From NCBI GenBank assembly GCA_947494205.1, contig CANLUH010000007.1, forward strand, positions 62,001 through 126,000: 64,000 nt of DNA, read 5' to 3'. The notes beneath the pieces are model-generated. The model saw only the letters and a program-made list of their open reading frames with translations, was not told where the DNA came from and searched no databases. The position numbers were made by a program, and so were the translations under genes. The stretch is from an uncultured Flavobacteriaceae bacterium. Lineage in GTDB: Bacteria; Bacteroidota; Bacteroidia; Flavobacteriales; Flavobacteriaceae. Shown here piece by piece: positions 50,666 to 60,314 of the stretch (position 1 is the first letter of the stretch; each line of letters opens with the position of its first letter).

Positions 50666-52000
50666 TTATTTTTTAGGATAATCGTCATCCCATTCTATAG
50701 GTTTAGGATCATGTAATTTACCTAAAGATTTCGCCACTATAGTAGAGACTGTTGCATCTCCAGTTACATTTATTACGGTTCTACACATGTCTAAAGGACG
50801 ATCTACTGCAAAAATTAAGGCCAATCCTATTGGTAATAATTCTGCTGGAAACCCTATAGATTCTAATACAATAACTAGCATTACCATTCCTGCACTTGGT
50901 ACAGCTGCACTACCAATTGAGGCTAATAATGCGGTTGCTATAATTACTATTTGATTCGTAAAGGTTAAGCCTTCTGGCCAAATCACTTGCATAATAAATA
51001 CTGCCGCAATACCTTGATATAAACTAGTACCATCCATATTTACTGTTGCTCCTACTGGTAATACAAAACCAGAGACTTCTTTATCTACACCAATATGTTC
51101 TTCTACACGTTCCATAGTTACTGGTAAAGTTGCCGCACTAGAACTTGTTGAAAAGGCTAATAATTGCGCCGGACTAATTTGTTTTAAGAACCATAATGGC
51201 GATTTCTTAGCATAAACCTTAATTAAAATTAAGTAAAAGCCTATCATTAGTGCTAGTCCAAAGACTACACAACCAGCATAAGACAATAATTTAAGTAAAA
51301 TCTCGATATCATCGAAAGCAATAATAACGTTTGCTAATAAAGCAAATACAGCGTAAGGTGCAAATAGCATGATTAAGTCAACCATTTTCATAACGACCTC
51401 GTTTAGGGAGTCGAAAAACTTCATTAATGGTTTTGCTTTTTTTCGTGGTATTAATAATAATGAAATACCAACAAAAAACGCGAAGAATATAACTTGAAGC
51501 ATTTTTGGTTTTCCTTTGGCATCACTAAATGCAAAGAAAATATTACTTGGTACTATGTCTACTAAAGCTTGTAATGGCCCAGCATCTTGTTGATTGCTTG
51601 CTTTAGCTAGTTTATCTTTTACGCCAGCGTCATTCTCATATTTAGCTTTAATTTTCGCAATGGTTTCAGGCGTCATTCCTGTTCCTGGCTGTACCGTATT
51701 TACAATAGCTAAACCAATAATAATAGCAATTACTGTTGTTCCAATATATATAGCTAATGTACGAAAGCCCATTTTTTTAATTTTAGAAATATCCTTTAAA
51801 TCGGAAATTCCTTTAATTAAAGAGGCTAATATTAAAGGTACTGCAATAAGTTTTAATAGGTTTATAAAGATTTTTCCAAAAGGTGCAATCCAATCGGTTA
51901 CAAAACCTTTACCACCATCTACAGAATTCATTATAAAACCAAAAATGATACCTAGTACCATTCCTATTATAATTTTCCAATGTAATGCTAGTTTTTTCAT
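50666..52000 (-). CDS. Dicarboxylate/amino acid:cation symporter (DAACS family)
   Basis: 444 aa from the ATG at 52000, preceded by GGGAGA. A GTG reading to 52027 adds nine residues and is less likely. It has about eight membrane helices, the conserved serine-rich 'STSSSAATLPVTMERVEEHIGV' loop, 'VLPVGATVNMDGTSLYQGIAAVFI' (substrate and Na+ site), and 'AVDRPLDMCRTVINVTGDATVSTIVA' near the end (Asp and Asn/Thr of the transport core). It imports glutamate, aspartate or C4-dicarboxylates with Na+ or H+ in the inner membrane. Confidence 0.93.
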   Translation of the reverse strand: MKKLALHWKIIIGMVLGIIFGFIMNSVDGGKGFVTDWIAPFGKIFINLLKLIAVPLILASLIKGISDLKDISKIKKMGFRTLAIYIGTTVIAIIIGLAIVNTVQPGTGMTPETIAKIKAKYENDAGVKDKLAKASNQQDAGPLQALVDIVPSNIFFAFSDAKGKPKMLQVIFFAFFVGISLLLIPRKKAKPLMKFFDSLNEVVMKMVDLIMLFAPYAVFALLANVIIAFDDIEILLKLLSYAGCVVFGLALMIGFYLILIKVYAKKSPLWFLKQISPAQLLAFSTSSSAATLPVTMERVEEHIGVDKEVSGFVLPVGATVNMDGTSLYQGIAAVFIMQVIWPEGLTFTNQIVIIATALLASIGSAAVPSAGMVMLVIVLESIGFPAELLPIGLALIFAVDRPLDMCRTVINVTGDATVSTIVAKSLGKLHDPKPIEWDDDYPKK

Positions 52001-52121
52001 ATATATTCTCCCGAGAAAGCGAGACACTTATTAGTTTAATTTAGTTAGTTTAACTATTAAAATATAATTATAGCCTTCAATATATAGAAAATTGTGCTAT
52101 TACTTTCTATATAAGTATTTG

Positions 52122-53180
52122 TTAGTATGTTTTATTTAATAAAAAAGCATCTGCTAAAACTAATGCAGCCATAGCTTCAACTATTGGTACAGCTCTAGGA
52201 ACTACACATGGGTCATGACGTCCTTTACCTTGCATTTCTACAATATTTCCGTCTTTATCTATAGTTTCTTGTGTTTGCATTATTGTAGCAACGGGTTTAA
52301 AAGCAACACGGAAATAAATATCCATACCATTGCTTATACCACCTTGTATACCACCAGATAAATTGGTTTTTGTAGTACCATCATTATTAAATAAATCGTT
52401 GTGTTCGCTACCTTTCATTTTAGCGCCACAGAAGCCACTACCGTATTCAAAACCTTTTACTGCGTTAATAGATAGCATGGCTTTACCTAAATCGGCATGT
52501 AATTTATCGAAAACAGGCTCTCCTAAACCTATAGGTACATTTTTAACAACGCAAGTTATAGTACCGCCAATAGTGTCACCAGCTTTGCGTATTTCTTTAA
52601 TACGTGTTATCATTTTTTCTGCTGAGGCAGTATCTGGACAACGCACAGCATTAGACTCTATATTGCTAAAATCTAAATCTTGATAGGGTTTATCTATAAA
52701 TATATCTCCTACCGAAGAGGTGAACGCATGTATTTCAATATCTTTTAGTACTTGTTTTGCAATGGCTCCCGCTACTACTCTACTAGCAGTTTCGCGAGCA
52801 GAACTACGACCACCACCTCTATAATCGCGATGTCCATACTTTTTATCGTAAACATAATCGGCATGACTTGGTCTGTAAGAGTCTTTTATATGTGAGTAAT
52901 CTTTAGATTTCTGATTGGCATTTTCAATAACAAAACCAATGGGAGTTCCTGTAGTTTTACCTTCAAAAATACCAGAAAGGAACTTAACCTCGTCAGGTTC
53001 TTTACGTTGTGTAACTATAGAAGATTGTCCTGGTTTGCGTCTATTCATTTCATTTTGAATGGCTTCAAAATCGATATCTACTCCTGGAGGGCAACCATCT
53101 ATAACACCTCCTATTGCAACACCGTGAGACTCACCAAAAGTGGTAAGATTAAATAATTTTCCGAAGGAATTTCCCGCCAT
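52122..53180 (-). CDS. aroC: Chorismate synthase
   Basis: 352 aa, normal length. The signatures are '[32 protein letters not shown]', '[31 protein letters not shown]' and '[20 protein letters not shown]', then '[24 protein letters not shown]'. It converts EPSP to chorismate using reduced FMN, the last shared step of aromatic synthesis, in the cytoplasm. It stands alone between a symporter and a divergent phosphoesterase. Confidence 0.97.
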   Translation of the reverse strand: MAGNSFGKLFNLTTFGESHGVAIGGVIDGCPPGVDIDFEAIQNEMNRRKPGQSSIVTQRKEPDEVKFLSGIFEGKTTGTPIGFVIENANQKSKDYSHIKDSYRPSHADYVYDKKYGHRDYRGGGRSSARETASRVVAGAIAKQVLKDIEIHAFTSSVGDIFIDKPYQDLDFSNIESNAVRCPDTASAEKMITRIKEIRKAGDTIGGTITCVVKNVPIGLGEPVFDKLHADLGKAMLSINAVKGFEYGSGFCGAKMKGSEHNDLFNNDGTTKTNLSGGIQGGISNGMDIYFRVAFKPVATIMQTQETIDKDGNIVEMQGKGRHDPCVVPRAVPIVEAMAALVLADAFLLNKTY

Positions 53181-53445
53181 ATACTTTATTTTTATGCTAA
53201 TGTAAAAGTTATATTACAGAAACAAAAATTGTACTTTAAGTTTTATTTTACAACCGCATTCTTACACTTAAAAAGAATATAAATACGCTTACAAATTATG
53301 CAATTTATTGTGTTGTTTAATATTCAGTTAACATATCAGTTTTTAAGGAAACAATAAATTTACAATAGCTTATAAATTAAGTAATTAATAGCTAATGTTT
53401 AAGTAATATAATTATGCTTGCTTTGCTCTATAAAATAAGTAGAGT

Positions 53446-54282
53446 TTGAATTTAAAACGAAAAATAGAAATTGCCGTTATATCCGATGTACATTTGGGAA
53501 CTTTTGGTTGTCATGCTAATCAGCTATTAACGTATTTAAATAGTATTTCACCAAAGACATTAATTTTAAATGGAGATATTATAGACATTTGGCAGTTTAA
53601 AAAGCGTTATTTTCCAAAATCGCATTTACGAGTTATTAAAAAAATAATGGATTTTGCCGCAGATGGTGTTGAAGTGATTTATATAACTGGAAATCATGAC
53701 GAAATGTTACGTAAGTTTAGCGGTACAACTATTGGAAACATTTCTATTGTAGATAAAAAAGTACTGACTTTAGATGGTAAAAAAGCATGGTTTTTTCATG
53801 GAGACGTTTTCGATATTTCTATTCAAAAGGCGAAATGGTTAGCCAAATTAGGTGGTTATGGTTACGATTTACTTATTTTAATTAATCGTTTTATAAACAA
53901 AGGCTTAGAGTATTTAGGTAGAGAAAAATACTCCCTATCTAAAAAAATTAAAAACAGTGTTAAACGTGCGGTTAAATATATTAACGATTTTGAAAGTGTA
54001 GCAACAGATTTAGCTATAGAAAATGGTTACGACTATGTTATTTGCGGACATATACATCAACCTAAAATATGGGCTAAAAAGAATAAATATGGTGAAGTAA
54101 CTTATTTGAATTCTGGGGATTGGATAGAAAATTTCACGGCATTAGAATATCAGTTTAAACGTTGGAAACTATACGATTACAATAGAGATAAACGTACGCC
54201 ATTTTTTGCAGACGAAGGTATTGAAGACTTAGATGTACAAGATTTAATTGCTGCTATTACTATTGTGAAAGTTGAGGATTAG
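53446..54282 (+). CDS. Metallophosphoesterase, UDP-2,3-diacylglucosamine diphosphatase-like
   Basis: 278 aa. Calcineurin-type metal motifs: 'SDVHLG' (D-x-H), 'LNGDIIDIW' (G-D-x-x-D), 'ITGNHDE' (G-N-H-D), 'HGDVFD' and 'CGHIHQPKIW' (G-H-x-H). They match LpxH-like enzymes that cleave UDP-2,3-diacylglucosamine in lipid A synthesis. The protein is a little longer than LpxH (about 240 aa) and has a helical insert, so another lipid diphosphatase role remains possible. Starts at TTG (53446). Confidence 0.88.
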   Translation: MNLKRKIEIAVISDVHLGTFGCHANQLLTYLNSISPKTLILNGDIIDIWQFKKRYFPKSHLRVIKKIMDFAADGVEVIYITGNHDEMLRKFSGTTIGNISIVDKKVLTLDGKKAWFFHGDVFDISIQKAKWLAKLGGYGYDLLILINRFINKGLEYLGREKYSLSKKIKNSVKRAVKYINDFESVATDLAIENGYDYVICGHIHQPKIWAKKNKYGEVTYLNSGDWIENFTALEYQFKRWKLYDYNRDKRTPFFADEGIEDLDVQDLIAAITIVKVED

Positions 54283-54384
54283 GTTTTTGTGATACTGTCG
54301 TTTATTTTTATAACTAGTGTTTGTCTTTAAAACGAGCTTCGCTGTTTTTTGTAAAACCATCCGATTTTTCATTCTGAAAAACCA

Positions 54385-54406
54385 CCTTCCTTCGATTGAA
54401 GGAAGG
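54385..54406 (+). terminator. Perfect hairpin, possible terminator of the phosphoesterase gene
   Basis: CCTTCCTTC (54385-54393), loop GATT, GAAGGAAGG (54398-54406): nine paired bases. No U-run follows immediately; a T-rich tract begins about 15 bp later. It lies 103 bp after the phosphoesterase stop. Confidence 0.45.
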
Positions 54407-54503
54407 AACAGTTAACAATGTTTTTTAGTTATTTTAATTGGTTTCGACACCTTTATCTTGTACTAATAAATAAAGTATTAAACGTTCTTGAAATTATTGA
54501 GAT

Positions 54504-54528
54504 CAGTCAGGTTTTTAAAACTTGACTG
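54504..54528 (-). terminator. Hairpin after the FAD/Fe-S dehydrogenase gene
   Basis: CAGTCAGGTTTT and AAAACTTGACTG form a 12-bp stem (one G-T pair), 7 bp past the stop of the minus-strand gene. The T-rich stretch within and after the stem suits a terminator. Confidence 0.55.
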
Positions 54529-54534
54529 GTATGA

Positions 54535-57462
54535 CTAATAGTTTTTTAACAACGCTTGTCTTAAAATACTTACGGGGTGTATAGCTTCTCTGCTTGTGCC
54601 ATCCTTTATTTGATGTCTACAACTAGTACCATTTGCAGATATTACAGTAGTATCTACTGCTTTTCGTACTGCGGGGAATAACGTTTGCTCGCCTACTTGC
54701 ATACTCACATCATAATGTTCTTTTTCGTAACCAAAACTCCCTGCCATACCACAGCAACCACTAGGTATTATGGTTACTTTATAGTTTTTAGGAAGGTTTA
54801 ATACATTAAAACTGTGTATTTGATTACTTAATGCTTTTTGATGGCAGTGTCCGTGAAACTTAATGGTTTTAGTGTCTAATGTAAATTGCTCGGCTTTAAT
54901 ATTACCAATAGCAATTTCATTACTAATAAATTCTTCTATTAAAAACGTGTTTTTAGCTATGTTTTTAGCAGCTGTTTTATCGTCTGCCAATTTTATATAT
55001 TCATCCTTAAAAGTTAATATTGCAGAAGGTTCTATCCCAATTAAAGGTGTGTCTTCTGTTATAATATCTTTATAGAGTGTTACATTTTTATTGGCTACTT
55101 TTTTTGCTTGTTCAAGTAAACCTTTAGATAAAAATGTACGTCCTGATTCTGAGTTTTTAACGAGCTTTACGTTATAGTTTAAGGCTCTTAATAACTCTAA
55201 AGCATCTACGCCTATGTTGGTATCTAAATGATTAGTAAATTCATCATTAAACAAATAGATTGTTTTAATATTTTTTTCTTTAAATATCTTATTTTTAAAT
55301 AATTGATATTCTTTACTTAAACTTTTACTTGATAATAAAGGTAGACTTCTCTCTTTGGCTACATTTAGCGATTTTTTTAATATAGAGGATGTAAATGTAT
55401 TAGAAAACATGAAATTTGTTAGCCCTGTAGATAGTCTCCCAAATTCGTTTAGTTTAGTATTGTAAGCAAATAGCTTGGTACGTAATGATACGCCATTTGC
55501 TTTTTGATATTGGTATTGAAACTCTGCTTTTAAACTAGCCACATCTACACTACTTGGGCATTCGCTAGCACAAGCCTTACAGCTTAAACATAAGTCGAAC
55601 ACTTCTTTTAATTCTTTATGATCAAATTTATTTGCTTTCTCAGACTGAGTTAAAAATTCTCGTAATGTATTTGCTCTTGCTCGCGTAGTATCTTTTTCGT
55701 TACGTGTCGCACGATAACTCGGACACATAGTACCACCAAATTCTGGTGCTTTTCTACAATCTCCAGAGCCATTGCATTTTTCGGCTTCTCTAAGAATACC
55801 CAAAGAGTCTGAAAAGTCTAAAAGCGTATTAATTTCTGGTTCTTTTCTATCTACTTCGTAACGTAACGCTTGGTCCATTGGGTAAGCGTCTACTATTTTA
55901 CCTGGGTTGAAAATATTATGAGGATCGAATGTTGTTTTTACACGTTTTAATAGCTCGTAATTAGAGTCTCCTATCATTAATGGTATAAACTCTGCGCGTA
56001 CTATACCATCGCCGTGTTCTCCACTAAAGGATCCGTTGTATTTTTTAACGAGTTTAGCGACATCTGTTGTTATTTTTCTAAACAATACAACATCTTCTTT
56101 TTGCTTTAAATCTAATATGGGGCGTAAGTGTAACTCTCCTGCCCCAGCGTGCGCATAATATACTGCACTTTGATTGTAGTTTTTCATGAGCTGTGTAAAC
56201 TCCGAAATATAGTTTGCTAAATCTGGCAAAGCCACAGCTGTATCTTCTATACAGGCTACTGCTTTTTTATCTCCTATTATATTTCCTAATAGTCCTAAAC
56301 CTGCACTACGTAATGCATTAGCTTTGTTTATAGTATTACCATATAATGTTGGGTTTGCATAACTTAAGCCCGATGCTTCTATTGTTTTTATTAGTGCTTC
56401 AGCTTTTGTTTTAGCAGCTTCAATGGTTTCTGCTCTTACTTCACACATTAAAATAGCTTCAGGATCTCCTTCTATAAAGGAACGGTTTTCTTGTTGTGTT
56501 GCATTACGTTTAGTGCAATCTAAAATGGTTTTATCCATCATTTCGCAAGTAAATAGATTGTGTTCCATTGCTGGAGCTACAGCTTTTAAACAGTTTTCTA
56601 TACTTTTAAAATGTGCTGCGACCATAACACCTTCTTTAGGAGGTAAATCGTCTAGCTTAAGTGTTATTTGCGTTGTGAAAGCTAATGTGCCTTCACTTCC
56701 CGTTAACAGTTTGCTCATGTTAAACGTTTCAGAAGTATTAGAAAACAATTCTGTATTTAATAACTCATCAACCGCATAACCTGTACATCTTCTATGTATG
56801 TCTTGTTTTGGGAAATTTGTTTTTATGTCTTTCTGGATAACTTCCGAAGACAATTCATTATATATATTGCTATAAATAGTACCTTCTAGTGTATTGAGCT
56901 TTCTTTTTTCGTGAAATTCTTCCGAAGACACTTCAGAAAATACGGCCTCACTCCCATCACTAAGTAGGGTCTGTAATTCTAATACTTTATCGCGAGTCAC
57001 TCCAAATTGAATGGAAGTGGTTCCTGATGAGTTGTTACCGACCATTCCTCCCATCATACAACGATTAGAAGTAGAAGTGTTTGGTCCAAAAAAGAGTCCG
57101 AAAGGTTTTAAATAGTTATTTAAGGCATCTCTAACGACTCCAGGTTGTACTGTAACCGTTTTGTTAGTTTCATTGATGTCTATAATTTTAGTAAAATGTT
57201 TAGAAACATCTACAACAATGCCTTTTCCAACACATTGCCCAGCTAAGGAGGTTCCTGCTGTTCGCGGTATTAGAGAGGTATTGTGCTGTTTTGCAAAAGC
57301 TATTAAGGTTTTTAAATCTTGTTTATGCTTTGGGTAGGCAACCGCCAATGGTAACATTCTATACACAGAAGCATCTGTAGCATAAAGTGTACGCATTAAA
57401 TGATCAAAATGTAATGTGCCGTCAAGAGTATTACCTAAGGCTTTTAATATTGTATTATCCAT
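54535..57462 (-). CDS. FAD-linked, Fe-S, CCG-domain dehydrogenase (YdiJ-like D-2-hydroxyglutarate dehydrogenase)
   Basis: 975 aa. A PCMH-type FAD domain (about 40-260, 'IPRTAGTSLAGQCVGKGIVVD') and FAD-oxidase C-domain (to about 530, 'GSFSGEHGDGIVRAEFIPLM') are followed by iron-sulfur ligands in 'CNGSGDCRK' and 'CLSCKACASECPSSVDVA' and a C-terminal CCG domain ('HCHQKALS', 'IPSGCCGMAGSFGYEKEHYDVS'). This fusion length matches the YdiJ-type enzymes that oxidise D-2-hydroxyglutarate to 2-oxoglutarate; D-lactate is the other option. The DUF1338 gene near by (58087) makes 2-hydroxyglutarate, which favours the first. It overlaps the Lrp gene at its start by 1 bp. Confidence 0.88.
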   Translation of the reverse strand: MDNTILKALGNTLDGTLHFDHLMRTLYATDASVYRMLPLAVAYPKHKQDLKTLIAFAKQHNTSLIPRTAGTSLAGQCVGKGIVVDVSKHFTKIIDINETNKTVTVQPGVVRDALNNYLKPFGLFFGPNTSTSNRCMMGGMVGNNSSGTTSIQFGVTRDKVLELQTLLSDGSEAVFSEVSSEEFHEKRKLNTLEGTIYSNIYNELSSEVIQKDIKTNFPKQDIHRRCTGYAVDELLNTELFSNTSETFNMSKLLTGSEGTLAFTTQITLKLDDLPPKEGVMVAAHFKSIENCLKAVAPAMEHNLFTCEMMDKTILDCTKRNATQQENRSFIEGDPEAILMCEVRAETIEAAKTKAEALIKTIEASGLSYANPTLYGNTINKANALRSAGLGLLGNIIGDKKAVACIEDTAVALPDLANYISEFTQLMKNYNQSAVYYAHAGAGELHLRPILDLKQKEDVVLFRKITTDVAKLVKKYNGSFSGEHGDGIVRAEFIPLMIGDSNYELLKRVKTTFDPHNIFNPGKIVDAYPMDQALRYEVDRKEPEINTLLDFSDSLGILREAEKCNGSGDCRKAPEFGGTMCPSYRATRNEKDTTRARANTLREFLTQSEKANKFDHKELKEVFDLCLSCKACASECPSSVDVASLKAEFQYQYQKANGVSLRTKLFAYNTKLNEFGRLSTGLTNFMFSNTFTSSILKKSLNVAKERSLPLLSSKSLSKEYQLFKNKIFKEKNIKTIYLFNDEFTNHLDTNIGVDALELLRALNYNVKLVKNSESGRTFLSKGLLEQAKKVANKNVTLYKDIITEDTPLIGIEPSAILTFKDEYIKLADDKTAAKNIAKNTFLIEEFISNEIAIGNIKAEQFTLDTKTIKFHGHCHQKALSNQIHSFNVLNLPKNYKVTIIPSGCCGMAGSFGYEKEHYDVSMQVGEQTLFPAVRKAVDTTVISANGTSCRHQIKDGTSREAIHPVSILRQALLKNY

Positions 57463-57929
57463 TATTTCGTTTCTGATATTACAGGAATAGACCTATTAAA
57501 ATTAGTAGAAAAACAGATAAAGGAATCTGTGCCTGCTACACCATCTATTTCATGAATTCTGTTGTATAGAATTTGTCTTAAATGATCATTATCTTTAGCA
57601 TATACCAAAGCAAAAATAGCGTATTTACCAGAGACATAGTTGCATTCTTTTATTTCTGATATATTCTCTAATTCTAAGACTACTTTTGCCGCTAAACGGG
57701 CTTCTTTTAAACGAATACCTACATAAGATTTTGTGTTATATCCTATCTTTTGTTCATCTAAAATTAAATCGGCTTTTATAATAACACCATCATCCTTCAT
57801 TTTTTTAATACGTTGGTGTACTAATGAGTTGGATATTTTTAAATCTTCAGCAATTTTAGAGTATGCCTTTCTAGCGTCTGCCCGCAGCGCGGCTATAATT
57901 TGTTGATCTATATAATCAAGTTGACTCAT
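57462..57929 (-). CDS. Lrp/AsnC family transcriptional regulator
   Basis: 155 aa. An N-terminal helix-turn-helix ('DQQIIAALRADARKAYSKIAEDLKISNSLVHQRIKKMKDDGVI') is followed by the RAM ligand domain ('SYVGIRLKEARLAAKVVLELENISEIKECNYVSGKYAIFALVYAKD'). These regulators respond to amino acids such as leucine or lysine. It is the first gene of the unit with the FAD dehydrogenase and divergent from the DUF1338 gene (157 bp), so both are likely targets. Confidence 0.93.
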   Translation of the reverse strand: MSQLDYIDQQIIAALRADARKAYSKIAEDLKISNSLVHQRIKKMKDDGVIIKADLILDEQKIGYNTKSYVGIRLKEARLAAKVVLELENISEIKECNYVSGKYAIFALVYAKDNDHLRQILYNRIHEIDGVAGTDSFICFSTNFNRSIPVISETK

Positions 57930-58060
57930 TTTAATTGAATTTTAAAGTCTAAAAAATCAAAATAACTATTTTTAAAACTATTATTGGTCTATTTTTAAAA
58001 ATAACATATTATACAAAACAAAAGTAACCATTTAAAGATTAATAAAAGATTAAATTGATT

Positions 58061-58068
58061 TAATTTTG
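58061..58068 (+). promoter_or_regulatory. -7 box TAATTTTG of the DUF1338 gene
   Basis: A full match to TAnnTTTG, ending 18 bp before the ATG at 58087. It rules out the upstream in-frame start at 58066, which overlaps the box. The matching -33 element is not obvious. Confidence 0.5.
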
Positions 58069-58086
58069 TGCTGTAAATACTATATT

Positions 58087-58896
58087 ATGACAACTACAGC
58101 ATTATTTGACAAGTTATGGAACGAATACGTAGAACGTACACCTTCCGCAGAAAAAGTAAAAGACTTATTTGAATCTCAAGGCAATACTATTGCTAATGAT
58201 CATGTTGCTTTTAGAACATTTGATGACCCAAGGGTTAATATAGATGTTTTAGCAACTACTTTTATTAATAATGGTTATGAGTATAAGGGCGATTATCATT
58301 TTCCAAAAAAGAAATTGTATGCTAAACATTATGAGCATAAAACGGATAAAAATGCGCCATTAGTTTTTATAAGTCAATTAATAACTAGTGAGTTTTCGGT
58401 AGAAACACAGTCTATTATTAAAAGTACTTTAGATACTGTTGATTTTAATACTGTAAGTCCTGAAGCACTTGTTTTCTCTGGTCGTTTATGGGATATACCT
58501 TCTTACGACTTATATTCTAGATTATTAAATGAATCTGAATACGCAGCTTGGTTGTATGTTAATGGGTTTTGTTCTAATCATTTTACAATTAATGTTAATG
58601 CATTAGACACTTTTAATTCGTTAGAAGCTGTTAATACTTTTTTAAAGACTAATGGTTTTAAAATGAATACTTCTGGAGGCGAAATAAAAGGAAGTCCAGA
58701 GTTGTATTTAGAGCAATCTAGTATTCTTGCAGATACTATTATTATAGATTTTGAAGAAGGTGCTAAAGAAGTAACTTCTTGTTATTATGAGTTTGCTTAC
58801 AGATATACTAAACAAGGTGAGTTATTTAAAGGATTTATAGCGAATTCTGCAGATAAAATATTTGAAAGCACTAATGTTATTAATACATTAAGTTAG
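58087..58896 (+). CDS. DUF1338 protein, 2-oxoadipate dioxygenase/decarboxylase-like (HglS family)
   Basis: 269 aa from the ATG at 58087; the longer reading begins inside the promoter. Metal-ligand candidates match the HglS triad: His39 in 'NDHVAFRTF', His165 in 'CSNHFTINVN' and Glu235 in 'CYYEFAYRY'. HglS (VOC-like fold, Fe(II)) turns 2-oxoadipate into D-2-hydroxyglutarate in lysine breakdown. This protein is shorter than the Pseudomonas enzyme (about 460 aa) but keeps the core. The YdiJ-like dehydrogenase and Lrp regulator next door fit the same route. Confidence 0.87.
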   Translation: MTTTALFDKLWNEYVERTPSAEKVKDLFESQGNTIANDHVAFRTFDDPRVNIDVLATTFINNGYEYKGDYHFPKKKLYAKHYEHKTDKNAPLVFISQLITSEFSVETQSIIKSTLDTVDFNTVSPEALVFSGRLWDIPSYDLYSRLLNESEYAAWLYVNGFCSNHFTINVNALDTFNSLEAVNTFLKTNGFKMNTSGGEIKGSPELYLEQSSILADTIIIDFEEGAKEVTSCYYEFAYRYTKQGELFKGFIANSADKIFESTNVINTLS

Positions 58897-59073
58897 TCCT
58901 TTTTATATTTTGAGTTACTTAGTTTAAGTAACATTTATTCGAATTAGCTAATTTTTACAGAATTGATGAATTTTTGTAAAACAAAAAAACGGGTTAATCT
59001 AATAATAAAATATATTAATAATTTTGGCGTTATTTTTGTAATTAGCTTCAACAATAAAATAATATGGTCTATA

Positions 59074-59101
59074 TTGATGTAATGTATCGTATATAGATTT
59101 G
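59074..59101 (+). promoter_or_regulatory. Bacteroidota promoter of the small outer-membrane barrel gene
   Basis: TTG at 59074-59076, 17 bp, then TAGATTTG at 59094-59101, a full match to TAnnTTTG. The ATG follows at 59125, leaving a short leader. Confidence 0.6.
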
Positions 59102-59124
59102 AATTAAACTAAAAACGAAAACTT

Positions 59125-59610
59125 ATGAAGAAATTATTTTTATTAACATGTATTCTATTTGGCTTTGCAGCTACTGCTGGTGCTCAAAGTATTTCTGATA
59201 ACGCTATTGGGTTACGATTGGGTGATAGTGATGGCTTTGGAGCTGAAATTTCTTATCAACGCGCTTTAAGTGGTAATAACCGTTTAGAGTTTGATTTAGG
59301 TTGGCGCTCTGGTGATAGCTACGATGGTTTTAAACTAGCTGGGTTATACCAATGGGTTTGGCAATTAGACGGTAATTTTAACTGGTATGCTGGCGTTGGT
59401 GGTGGTATTGGTTCGTATAGTTTCGATTCCCCTATTCCTGGCGGAGACGATAGCGAATCTTTTTTCTTTGCCGCTGGAGACATTGGTGTAGAATATAATT
59501 TTGATATCCCTTTATTAGTCTCTCTAGATTTTAGACCAGAATTAGGTTTTGGTGATTTTAGAGATGATGTGGATTTTGATATTGCTTTAAGTTTAAGGTA
59601 TCAATTTTAA
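59125..59610 (+). CDS. Small outer-membrane beta-barrel protein
   Basis: 161 aa. The signal peptide (MKKLFLLTC...TAGAQ) is followed by eight alternating aromatic/Gly strands ('AIGLRLGDSDGFGAEISYQRAL', 'LEFDLGWRSGD', 'WYAGVGGGIGSY', 'VSLDFRPELGFGDF', 'FDIALSLRYQF') and a terminal Phe, as in OmpX/OmpW-like barrels. Role unknown; it may be structural or sense the envelope. It has its own promoter (59074-59101) and a strong terminator (59632-59660). Confidence 0.87.
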   Translation: MKKLFLLTCILFGFAATAGAQSISDNAIGLRLGDSDGFGAEISYQRALSGNNRLEFDLGWRSGDSYDGFKLAGLYQWVWQLDGNFNWYAGVGGGIGSYSFDSPIPGGDDSESFFFAAGDIGVEYNFDIPLLVSLDFRPELGFGDFRDDVDFDIALSLRYQF

Positions 59611-59631
59611 AAAACATAAAATATTATAAAG

Positions 59632-59660
59632 AAAAAACCACCTAAATTAGGTGGTTTTTT
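59632..59660. terminator. Intrinsic terminator of the barrel gene
   Basis: AAAAAACCACCTAA and TTAGGTGGTTTTTT form a perfect stem with almost no unpaired loop and a U-run, 21 bp after the stop at 59610. Confidence 0.88.
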
Positions 59661-59698
59661 CTTTATTTTAGTTTCTCTAATATAAAACCCAACTTTTA

Positions 59699-60259
59699 AT
59701 GAAAAAAGCAGAAATTATTCTATTCGCAATAACATGTGTAGCCTTTATAATGAAAATTATGAATATACCGTATAATGCTATATTGATAACGTTTTCTGTA
59801 TTATTGCTATCAATGTTATATTTAGCTTTCGGTTTTGCATTATTAAATGGAATTGGATTTAGAGCTATATTAAAAAAAGGAAAATATAACAAGATTTCTC
59901 TATTGCGAATTTTTGCTGGTATTGGCTTAGGCTTTATATTCTCTGCAATCTTAATTTATAGTTTATTTAGAATTCAACTTTGGCCTTATGGACAATTTGG
60001 CTTACAACTCATGTTGCCTTTTCTAGCTACAGCCATAGTAGTAATAGTTGTTTTTTATATTAAAAACAGGAGACAATTTTTAAAGATTAATATTTTTAGA
60101 TTAGTCATTATAAGCGTTTTAAGTTTAAGCTTGTATTTAGTGAGTACAGATACTCTGGTCGATTTATATTATGGTGATAATCCTGAATATGTAAAAGAAT
60201 ATAAAGAGTATTTAAAGAACCCTGAGAAAGGGAGACCAGAATACTATAAGACAAACTAA
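59699..60259 (+). CDS. Uncharacterised multi-pass membrane protein
   Basis: 186 aa with about five to six hydrophobic helices ('IILFAITCVAFIMKIMNI', 'ITFSVLLLSMLYLAFGFALL', 'IFAGIGLGFIFSAILIYSLF', 'LMLPFLATAIVVIVVFYI', 'FRLVIISVLSLSLYLV') and a charged C-terminal tail. No family recognised. It stands alone after a terminator, and 55 bp before the amino-sugar cluster gene on the same strand. Confidence 0.7.
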   Translation: MKKAEIILFAITCVAFIMKIMNIPYNAILITFSVLLLSMLYLAFGFALLNGIGFRAILKKGKYNKISLLRIFAGIGLGFIFSAILIYSLFRIQLWPYGQFGLQLMLPFLATAIVVIVVFYIKNRRQFLKINIFRLVIISVLSLSLYLVSTDTLVDLYYGDNPEYVKEYKEYLKNPEKGRPEYYKTN

Positions 60260-60314
60260 TAAAATTAGCTGTTATTTTCAATATTAACACCTACTTTATT
60301 AGATAATAAGTTAC

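Noticed and set aside
52001-52027. GTG start for the symporter adding nine residues
   Set aside because: The ATG at 52000 has a purine-rich ribosome site (GGGAGA) and matches the usual length of the family.
58066-58086. Upstream start of the DUF1338 protein
   Set aside because: It overlaps the -7 promoter box TAATTTTG, so it should not be transcribed.
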